NCBI GenBank assembly: GCA_964469215.1
Contig: CAYXYB010000003.1
Location: 1 to 64,000 of the forward strand
Direction: 5' to 3'
DNA from: SKPS01 sp964469215
Lineage (GTDB): Bacteria > Bacteroidota > Bacteroidia > Bacteroidales > SKPS01
DNA length: 64,000 nt
Notes under the pieces: generated by a model
What the model was told of the DNA's origin: nothing
The model's database searches: none
What the model saw: only the letters and a program-made list of their open reading frames with translations
Shown: positions 55,296 to 62,065 of the stretch, one piece after another
How positions within the stretch are numbered: the stretch's first letter is position 1
How the letters are laid out: each line of letters opens with the position of its first letter
Program-made: the position numbers and the translations under genes

Positions 55296-55754
55296 CTATT
55301 TTGTTTTACGCTTCCAGGTTGTTGATCTTCCAATTGCCGATATGCCCACATATCCTCTAACAACCAATGTGTTGCGGTCTTCAAGCTTCATGGTGCATTT
55401 ATATGTTTTTCCGTTTTCAGGGTCGTAAATTGTTCCGTTGCTCCACCTGTCATCATCAAATCTGAAACTCCTCAGAATGATCAAGCCCAGCAGAGGCTGT
55501 TTTTTTAGCTTGGCATCCGGATTCTCCTTGTCGAGCTTAGGCTTGCCATCAGGTTCGTTTGGATCCTTCAACCAGGCAATCTTGCCAAAATAATAATCGT
55601 GTTTGTTCTTGTAGATCTTTATCAGCGATTTGTTATTTTCAGTGTACCACTCATCAATAATATCATCACCCTTAAATACTGATGAATATGTTGCAGCAAT
55701 ACCAATCAATGCAATTGTTACAATAATAAAGATCAATAGACTCTGTCTTTTCAT
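55296..55754 (-). CDS. DUF2147 domain exported protein
   Basis: A 152-residue protein with an N-terminal signal or anchor (LLIFIIVTIALIGIAATYSS). The DUF2147 fold follows, seen as DIIDEWYTENNKSLIKIYKN, the PLLGLIILRSFRFDDDRWSN segment, NGTIYDPENGKTYKCTMKL and VRGYVGISAIGRSTTWKR. This lipocalin-like domain occurs in exported proteins of unknown function. First gene of the five-gene minus operon; no clear promoter element was seen upstream. Confidence 0.88.
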   Translation of the reverse strand: MKRQSLLIFIIVTIALIGIAATYSSVFKGDDIIDEWYTENNKSLIKIYKNKHDYYFGKIAWLKDPNEPDGKPKLDKENPDAKLKKQPLLGLIILRSFRFDDDRWSNGTIYDPENGKTYKCTMKLEDRNTLVVRGYVGISAIGRSTTWKRKTK

Positions 55755-55923
55755 AGCAGGTATGGTTTTATAGTTATTAATTTCCGGTTCTGATAAGCGA
55801 TTTTATGAAAATTCTGACTTCTTCAATAAGTAGAAGCATCAAAATTAATCCATTTATAATAACCAATCAATATAATATATCACCATATCCCAACCTTTTT
55901 TCAACACTGTTTCAACATTATTG

Positions 55924-56793
55924 TCAGTTCCCAAGGGTGATAATTATAATAGCTGCTATTGCAAGTATTATCCCTGCCCAGTTAATGAGCCTTAATTTCT
56001 CCCTGAATACAAAATATCCGGTCAATGCTGCAAGGGTAACTATGCTTGCATTAAACACAGGAAAAAAGAATGAATTGGTGAAGAGATCCAGAGATCTTAG
56101 GAAATAATATGTGGAAAAAAAATTCAGAAACCCAAGAATTATACCTGCAACAATATTCCGGATATGGAGTCTGTTTCTCATAAATATAATGCGCCAGAGT
56201 GTTATTAATAAGCCAATGCACATTGCCGTACCGAAAATCACTGTAAGCAGGAGTGTTGTCTGGTTATTAAAGTTTGTCCGGAAAATATTTGTGGTATAAC
56301 TTTGTAAAGAATCATTTATCCCACCTCCAATAAAAAGAAGAATCGGCAGAAAAAAGTACCGCCTGGTAAGCCTGATCGGTTCATCTTTCCTGAATGTGAG
56401 ATAAAACGCAACCAATGCTGTAATGATCCCTGAAACCTTAATCCAGTTCAGAGTATCATTTTTTATTATCAATACACCAACCAATACCGGAATAACAACC
56501 GACATTTTTGACGAAACTGCGGTAATTGCAATGCCAACTTTTCTTGATGAGGTGGCGAATATGAAGAACACAACAATGAAGAAGAAACCTATAATAATAC
56601 CATTTGCCAGCCATGGAAGTTTTATCACTTCCTGGGGTGAAACCTCCCCGCTGAATAATAGCAGCCCTAAAACCACCGCAACAACATAATTCACGCTTAT
56701 GGCCTGAATGGTGTCAATTCTGAACCTCTCGAAAAGTTTGAATGTGACTATTATGCATGTTGAAAACAGGATTGCAAGGATCAGATTGATCAT
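55924..56793 (-). CDS. EamA/DMT superfamily transporter
   Basis: A 289-residue protein with ten membrane segments arranged as two EamA repeats. The second ends with NASIVTLAALTGYFVFREKL and a final helix AGIILAIAAIIIITLG, typical of drug/metabolite transporters. Substrate unknown. Its start codon overlaps the ribD stop by 4 bases (ATGA), so it is translated with ribD; export or uptake of a flavin-related compound would be a testable guess. Confidence 0.88.
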   Translation of the reverse strand: MINLILAILFSTCIIVTFKLFERFRIDTIQAISVNYVVAVVLGLLLFSGEVSPQEVIKLPWLANGIIIGFFFIVVFFIFATSSRKVGIAITAVSSKMSVVIPVLVGVLIIKNDTLNWIKVSGIITALVAFYLTFRKDEPIRLTRRYFFLPILLFIGGGINDSLQSYTTNIFRTNFNNQTTLLLTVIFGTAMCIGLLITLWRIIFMRNRLHIRNIVAGIILGFLNFFSTYYFLRSLDLFTNSFFFPVFNASIVTLAALTGYFVFREKLRLINWAGIILAIAAIIIITLGN

Positions 56794-57848
56794 TCTCTGT
56801 AAGGATTTGGGTTGATGCAGATCCTGAGATTGTCTCTGCCTGGTTGAAATAATGCGATATCTTCTCCTTCAATTTCGGGTGATTGTAAACCAATGCCGAA
56901 TTTTACCGACCCTGTAAAAATACGTGCCTCATCCCATAATCCACTCTTAATAAAGAGATCCAGAGTTTTTCTGCCTCCTTCAATAGTAAGGGATTGTAAT
57001 CCTTTGTTATACAAGTCATTCAAAATTCTGACCGGCAAATCGGAGATGTTTTCAGGCAGTCCCAGAAAAATAGTGGTATCATTGAACATTTTGGGTTGGC
57101 CAGAATACAGCCATGTTTCTGCACTATTGTCAAAGACCCTGAAACCTGCATCAAGTTCACTATCTGTGTCAATAACAATTCTCAAAGGATTTCTCCCCGG
57201 CCAGAAACGGGTGGTTAGCTCAGGGTTGTCATTTTTTATAGTACCTGCTCCAACAAGGACAGCATCGGTGAATCCCCTCCAGCGATGTACCAGAATTCTG
57301 AGTTTAGGATCTGTAATCCAGTTTATAGAAGGGGATTCATGATGCTTACGGTGCATATCGATGAATCCATCTTCAGTTTGTGCCCATTTGAGGATAACCC
57401 ATGGTCGCTTACGTTCGTGAAAGGAAAAGAAATGTCTGTTAAGCCAGCGTGATGACGCAACCTCAATACCAGTGATCACCTCTATTCCGGCATCGCGCAA
57501 TTTTTGAATACCCCTGCCGGCAACAGAAGGATTGGAATCCAGAGCTCCGACAACAACCTGCTTTATGTTTCGTGAAATTATCAGGTCGGTGCAGGGAGGT
57601 GTCTTTCCATGATGGCTGCATGGCTCAAGATTTACATATAGGGTTGCATCGGGAAGCAGATTCCTCTCAGACACGTTTCCGATAGCCACAACCTCTGCAT
57701 GGAGGCCCCCGAAACTGTTATGATATCCCTCTCCGATAATGCGGCCTTCGGCTGCAATAACGCAACCAACCAATGGGTTGCTGCCCGTAAGACCCTCACC
57801 GTGAACGGCAAGTTCAAAGCATCGGTTCATGTATTTGCTGTGATTCAT
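56790..57848 (-). CDS. ribD: Bifunctional riboflavin biosynthesis deaminase/reductase RibD
   Basis: A 352-residue protein. The N-terminal zinc-dependent deaminase domain shows GLHAEVVAIGN with His and Glu (about residues 48-58) and PCSHHGKTPPCTDLI with the two Cys ligands. The C-terminal reductase domain (from about 145) shows RPWVILKWAQTEDGFI, VLVGAGTIKNDNPELTTR and LTIEGGRKTLDLFIKSG. It carries out the second and third steps of riboflavin synthesis. The promoter element ends only 8 bases before the ATG. No other rib gene or FMN riboswitch is visible here. Confidence 0.95.
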   Translation of the reverse strand: MNHSKYMNRCFELAVHGEGLTGSNPLVGCVIAAEGRIIGEGYHNSFGGLHAEVVAIGNVSERNLLPDATLYVNLEPCSHHGKTPPCTDLIISRNIKQVVVGALDSNPSVAGRGIQKLRDAGIEVITGIEVASSRWLNRHFFSFHERKRPWVILKWAQTEDGFIDMHRKHHESPSINWITDPKLRILVHRWRGFTDAVLVGAGTIKNDNPELTTRFWPGRNPLRIVIDTDSELDAGFRVFDNSAETWLYSGQPKMFNDTTIFLGLPENISDLPVRILNDLYNKGLQSLTIEGGRKTLDLFIKSGLWDEARIFTGSVKFGIGLQSPEIEGEDIALFQPGRDNLRICINPNPYRE

Positions 57849-57856
57849 AACCAGGG

Positions 57857-57864
57857 CAAACCTA
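57857..57864 (-). promoter_or_regulatory. Bacteroidota -7 element for ribD, close to the start codon
   Basis: The plus strand reads CAAACCTA, which is TAGGTTTG on the coding strand, ending 8 bases before the ATG at 57848. This leaves no room for an FMN riboswitch. Confidence 0.5.
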
Positions 57865-57933
57865 AGTTTTTTTTTTTACAGATAATTATCATTTTTCTTA
57901 TTAAATGTTCATCTTTGTCTAAAGAAAATTATA

Positions 57934-58980
57934 ATGGATATAATAAAAACTATCATCCCTCTTAAGGCCATATTTCCTGTAGTGCCAGTAATAATATTAT
58001 TACTTTCAATAAACTCATGCAAAAAGGAAGAAGTTGAGCTGCCTGTTACAGTTCCTGAATTGATCACAATAAGTGTAAGTGACATCGGTCAGGAAACAGC
58101 CACAACCGGCGGTAAGATAACCTACGACGGAGGAGATCTGATCACAGAAAAAGGGATTTGCTGGAACACTAACCCAAACCCTGTTTTCACCGACCGTATT
58201 ACTTTGCAGGGGAAAGGTGCCAATTCCTTTGTTACGATACTGGAAAATCTTGATCCGGGAGTGACCTACTACCTTAGAGCATATGCAAAAAACAGCATCG
58301 GAATTGGTTATGGTAACGAAATGAAATTTTCAACCATTCCGCTCGAGCCTCTGGCCGATATTGATGGAAATACATATACTGCCAAAACATATGGCAATCA
58401 GGTCTGGATGTTACAGAATCTAAAAACCACCCGCTTTAATGATGGTTCTATGATTGATATCCATACTGATTACAGCACCTGGTTTTACCTTACGAAACCG
58501 GTATATTGCTGGTACAACAACGACGAAGCTGCATACAAGGGTGTGTATGGCGCTCTTTATAACTGGTATACAGTTGCTAGTGGAAAGTTGTGCCCGCACG
58601 GATGGCATGTCCCCGATGAACAGGAATGGGAAGAGCTCGAAATATTCCTGGGCATGAACCCTCTTGAAGCTGCTGCCCCTTATGGGTGGAGAGGTGAAAC
58701 AGATAATATTGCCGGTAAAATGAAGGAAGTGGGTTTTATCCACTGGTCGCCACCCAATAAAGGAGCTACCAACGAATCCAGGTTTGCAGCCCTTCCCGGT
58801 GGCTGCAGAAACCTATACGGCACTTTTGAATATGTTAAAGACTATGCATATTGGTGGACAGCCTCTGAAGCCGACACTACATATTCATGGGCACGCAGCT
58901 TAAGCTATAACCTTACTAGCGTTTACAAAAGTCAGTATTACAAACAAAGCGGATTCTCGGTCAGATGCATTAAGGACTGA
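57934..58980 (+). CDS. FISUMP-domain surface lipoprotein, copy 1
   Basis: A 348-residue lipoprotein. The signal ends ILLLSINSC, and the next residues KKEE fit the Cys-x-Lys-(Asp/Glu)2 export signal for the cell surface. Residues of about 40-130 form a fibronectin-like domain (GICWNTNPNPVFTD, LDPGVTYYLRAYAKNS). Residues of about 145-348 match the Fibrobacter succinogenes major paralogous (FISUMP) domain: GNQVWMLQNLKTTRFNDG, YGALYNWYTVASGKLCPHGW, GGCRNLYGTFEY and SGFSVRCIKD. The function of FISUMP domains is unknown. A CATCTTTG element at 57910-57917 is one base off the consensus promoter. Confidence 0.9.
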   Translation: MDIIKTIIPLKAIFPVVPVIILLLSINSCKKEEVELPVTVPELITISVSDIGQETATTGGKITYDGGDLITEKGICWNTNPNPVFTDRITLQGKGANSFVTILENLDPGVTYYLRAYAKNSIGIGYGNEMKFSTIPLEPLADIDGNTYTAKTYGNQVWMLQNLKTTRFNDGSMIDIHTDYSTWFYLTKPVYCWYNNDEAAYKGVYGALYNWYTVASGKLCPHGWHVPDEQEWEELEIFLGMNPLEAAAPYGWRGETDNIAGKMKEVGFIHWSPPNKGATNESRFAALPGGCRNLYGTFEYVKDYAYWWTASEADTTYSWARSLSYNLTSVYKSQYYKQSGFSVRCIKD

Positions 58981-58987
58981 TCAAAGC

Positions 58988-59980
58988 ATGAAAACATTCA
59001 ACTCTTCGATGAAAATAAAAATAATATCACTCCTGACTCTGGTTTTCGTTACATCAATCCTCCTGTTTCTGAATGGATGTGAGGAAGAAGGAGAACATCT
59101 GCCCAGTGTCGAAACCTACGACCCCCTCGAGGTTCATTATATGAAAGCTCTTATGGGTGGCAGAGTTGTAAGTGATCACGGATTTCCTGTTACAACCAGA
59201 GGCTTTTGCTTTGCAAAGGGCAAAGTCCCTAATGTCAAAGACGATGTGTTGACTATTGGTTCCGGATCAGGTATATTTCAGGGTTATATTTCGGATCTTG
59301 AACCGGGTACCGAATATTATGTCAGAGCTTTCGCAACAAGCAAAAAAGGAACAGGTTATGGCTCCATTATGGTGCTCACAACAAAGCAGATCACAGATCC
59401 CGATGGTAATGTATATAAATATGTGAAAATCGGAAACCAGATATGGATGAAGGAAAATCTGGCAACAACAATGCTAAATGACAGTTCTCCCATCGCCAGA
59501 GGATCTAACTCATCTGGTCCCGGAATATATCCATACTACTGTTTTTATGATCACGATTCGGCAAAATACAGCACAACCTATGGGAAACTTTATTCCTTCT
59601 ATGCAGTTAGCAGCGGTAAGCTCTGCCCTTTAGGATGGAAGGTGCCCTCTGTTGCAGATTGGGATCAGCTAAACAACTTTTTGGGTGGAAGTCAGGTTGC
59701 CGGTGGCAAACTGAAAGAGAAAGATACCACGAACTGGCAATTTGAAAATATAGGAGCAACAAACGAAGTAGGATTCACAGCAAGGCCAGGTGGAATGCAA
59801 ACCTACACATCAATTTTTCAGAATATACGGGTGGCAGGTTATTTCTGGACATCTGACACAACTTCATCGTCACTTTATGATGCATATTGCCAGCAACTGT
59901 ATTATAACTCCGTGGTTATCCTCAGGCTGAATGAGAACAGGACAAGATCCATGTCTGTGAGATGTATTCTGGATCAGTGA
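58988..59980 (+). CDS. FISUMP-domain surface lipoprotein, copy 2
   Basis: A 330-residue paralogue of the preceding gene, 7 bases downstream. The signal ends LLFLNGC and is followed directly by EEEGE, an acidic run that also suggests surface display. The fibronectin-like domain (GFCFAKGKVPNVKDD, LEPGTEYYVRAFATSKKG) and FISUMP domain (IGNQIWMKENLATTMLND, YGKLYSFYAVSSGKLCPLGW, RSMSVRCILDQ) keep the same order as in copy 1 but have diverged strongly, so the duplication is old. Transcription ends at a strong hairpin 20 bases downstream. Confidence 0.9.
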   Translation: MKTFNSSMKIKIISLLTLVFVTSILLFLNGCEEEGEHLPSVETYDPLEVHYMKALMGGRVVSDHGFPVTTRGFCFAKGKVPNVKDDVLTIGSGSGIFQGYISDLEPGTEYYVRAFATSKKGTGYGSIMVLTTKQITDPDGNVYKYVKIGNQIWMKENLATTMLNDSSPIARGSNSSGPGIYPYYCFYDHDSAKYSTTYGKLYSFYAVSSGKLCPLGWKVPSVADWDQLNNFLGGSQVAGGKLKEKDTTNWQFENIGATNEVGFTARPGGMQTYTSIFQNIRVAGYFWTSDTTSSSLYDAYCQQLYYNSVVILRLNENRTRSMSVRCILDQ

Positions 59981-60000
59981 TTTGGTAATCCTTAAACTGC

Positions 60001-60036
60001 AAAAGAGAGCCTCTCCACATAGACGCTCTCTTTTTT
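60001..60036 (+). terminator. Rho-independent terminator after the FISUMP pair
   Basis: A 10-base perfect stem, AAAAGAGAGC at 60001-60010 pairing with GCTCTCTTTT at 60025-60034, with a 14-base loop and a T run to 60036. The A-rich left arm makes it usable from the other strand as well. Confidence 0.85.
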
Positions 60037-60083
60037 GTATCTTCTTATCATTAACTCAATGGTCGTGGAGTTGCTACTGTAAT

Positions 60084-60118
60084 AAAGAAGATGTGTGTTC
60101 CTGACACCCTCTTCTTTT
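60084..60118 (-). terminator. Hairpin terminator immediately after the yceI-like gene
   Basis: AAAGAAGA at 60084-60091 pairs perfectly with TCTTCTTT at 60110-60117, with an inner GTG/CAC helix. On the minus strand the stem ends in TCTTCTTTATT, starting 3 bases after the YceI stop. Confidence 0.7.
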
Positions 60119-60120
60119 AC

Positions 60121-60789
60121 TTAAAGAGTGGCTTTAAGATTTATCTTAAAACCGATGTCATCATTAATAAAATTGTCCTTCAAATTCTTGAAGAATGATT
60201 TTGAGCCATACCGAACATTCCATTCAGCACGGTTTATTACAAACTGTGGTGTCGTCGCGGTAAGAACTCCCTCGCCCATATCAATGCCTGCGTCAAACGA
60301 GATGCTTCTTGTTATCCCTCTTATGGTAAGGTTTCCGGTCAAACGGTGTGTTACACCATCACCCTGCTTTGGCTCTGCACCGGTGATAACAAACATAGCT
60401 GTGGGAAAACTGTCGACACTAAAAAAATCATCACTTACAAGATGAACCCGAAGCCTTTCATTAACCCCCGGATCAGTTATGTCAAGTACCTTGATGCTGC
60501 TCATATCCATTGTGAAAGAACCTCCAACGATATTACCGTCAGATAATTCAAGTGAACCTCCCTTAAGCATCACAATTCCATTATGCTGTCCGCCTGGTTT
60601 GCTTCCAACCCATTCAATGTTGCTGCTTTCCAGATCAGCACTCAATCTCTTGTCACCAACAACCATTTGCTCTTCCTGAGCATCACCACTCTCTATCCTG
60701 TCTCCTTTGATTCCACTGCCGCAACCGGCTATAACCGCAAAAATGGCAATTGCCATAACAGCCATCGAAATTTTCTGTAAATGTTTCAT
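60121..60789 (-). CDS. YceI family lipoprotein
   Basis: A 222-residue protein with a lipoprotein signal (MAVMAIAIFAVIAGC, Cys near 23). The residues after it (GSGIKGD) carry no surface export signal, so it probably stays in the periplasm. The YceI lipocalin-like beta-barrel follows: SSNIEWVGSKPGGQHNGIV near 55, GSFTMDMSSIKVLDITDPG near 88, FFSVDSFPTAMFVITGAE near 118 and LTGNLTIRGITRSISFDAG near 145. YceI proteins bind long isoprenoids or amphiphiles. Confidence 0.92.
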   Translation of the reverse strand: MKHLQKISMAVMAIAIFAVIAGCGSGIKGDRIESGDAQEEQMVVGDKRLSADLESSNIEWVGSKPGGQHNGIVMLKGGSLELSDGNIVGGSFTMDMSSIKVLDITDPGVNERLRVHLVSDDFFSVDSFPTAMFVITGAEPKQGDGVTHRLTGNLTIRGITRSISFDAGIDMGEGVLTATTPQFVINRAEWNVRYGSKSFFKNLKDNFINDDIGFKINLKATL

Positions 60790-60868
60790 TTTTCATGATA
60801 TTTATTAAACAATATTGAATAACAAACAACATGTCATTGGATTTGTTCATTTTTGCAGTGACCAATTA

Positions 60869-61861
60869 ATGATTTTTATGATTTATTATCTCCGGAATAC
60901 AGATTCAGATCCTGCCTTTAATCTTGCCATGGAGGAGCATTTGCTGAAGAACACCACTGATGAGTATTTTATTGTTGGCATTAATGATAAGTCGGTTATC
61001 ATCGGAAAACATCAGAATGCAGTGGCTGAAATCAACTCGGGGTATCTTTTCGAAAACAATATTCCGGTTTTCCGGAGGATATCGGGAGGAGGCTCAGTTT
61101 ATCACGATCCGGGAAATATCAATTTCACCTTTATTGTTAATGGTGAAGAGGGAAAGATGGTCAGTTTCAGAAAATATACCCTGCCTCTGATTGAGGTGTT
61201 GCAAAAAAACGGTATCGAAGCAAACTTTGAAGAACATAATAACCTAACTATCAATGGTTTGAAGATCAGTGGAAATGCCGAGCATATCTATAAAAACCGC
61301 TTGCTTCATCACGGCACCCTTCTGTACAATTCAGATCTGAACAGGCTAAAGGAAGCCATAAAACCGGGAACGGGTGTTTATATCGATAAAAGTGTTAAAT
61401 CGATACGCAGCAAGGTTACCAATATTTCGGAGCATCTTATTAACCATGTTGATATTAGAGATTTTGCTTCAATGATAATCCAACATATCAGGGAAACTTT
61501 TCCGGGTGCTGCTCAATACCATTTGTCCGGATATGATATTGAGAAAATTTCAGAGTTAAAACAGCTGAAATATGATAGCTGGGGATGGAACTTTGGTTAT
61601 TCACCCCCCTATGTTTTTAAAAATTCTATGGAAGTTTCCGGTGTAACAATTAGTGTTTACCTCTCTGTGAAAGATGGGATCATAAATGATTTTGAAATAT
61701 CCGGTGGTGATTTCAGTTCTGATGTAATTAATGATGTGAAGTTGAGCCTTATTGGTCAAAGGCATGATTTCGCCGAAATCTTTGCTTCATTAAATGCCCG
61801 GAATATAGAATTAAGTCCGGAAGTGCTTTCAACAGAAAATCTCTTAAAACTGATATTTTAA
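60869..61861 (+). CDS. lplA: Lipoate-protein ligase
   Basis: A 330-residue enzyme that attaches lipoate to E2 and GcvH proteins using ATP. I chose the ATG at 60869 (60878 is also possible) because upstream in-frame codons lie over a probable promoter (CATTTTTG at 60848-60855). Signatures are TDSDPAFNLAMEEHLL, IIGKHQNAVAEINSGYL, FRRISGGGSVYHDPGNINF, NNLTINGLKISGNAEHIYKN and LHHGTLLYNSDLNRLKEAI. A C-terminal accessory domain is present (about 245-330). It implies uptake or salvage of lipoate. Confidence 0.94.
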   Translation: MIFMIYYLRNTDSDPAFNLAMEEHLLKNTTDEYFIVGINDKSVIIGKHQNAVAEINSGYLFENNIPVFRRISGGGSVYHDPGNINFTFIVNGEEGKMVSFRKYTLPLIEVLQKNGIEANFEEHNNLTINGLKISGNAEHIYKNRLLHHGTLLYNSDLNRLKEAIKPGTGVYIDKSVKSIRSKVTNISEHLINHVDIRDFASMIIQHIRETFPGAAQYHLSGYDIEKISELKQLKYDSWGWNFGYSPPYVFKNSMEVSGVTISVYLSVKDGIINDFEISGGDFSSDVINDVKLSLIGQRHDFAEIFASLNARNIELSPEVLSTENLLKLIF

Positions 61862-62065
61862 GGGGTTATTTTATTCAGGAGTAACCAAAGAAAGAATTAA
61901 AGACAGGAGCAACTTTGTTATTCCGAAATATTTATAAAAAAGCGGGCAAGCTGAGGTAGACTAAGAACATCCAGTTATAAGACATTAACTTAGTTTTTCT
62001 TCATTTTCAGATTATTTCCAAATTCACAATCTTAAATTATCTTTACCCCAATAAATAATAAATCA

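Noticed and set aside
61862..62065. 204-base gap between lplA and the PNGase F-like gene
   Set aside because: No gene, repeat or RNA structure recognised. TATCTTTA near the end is one base off the promoter consensus and was not called.
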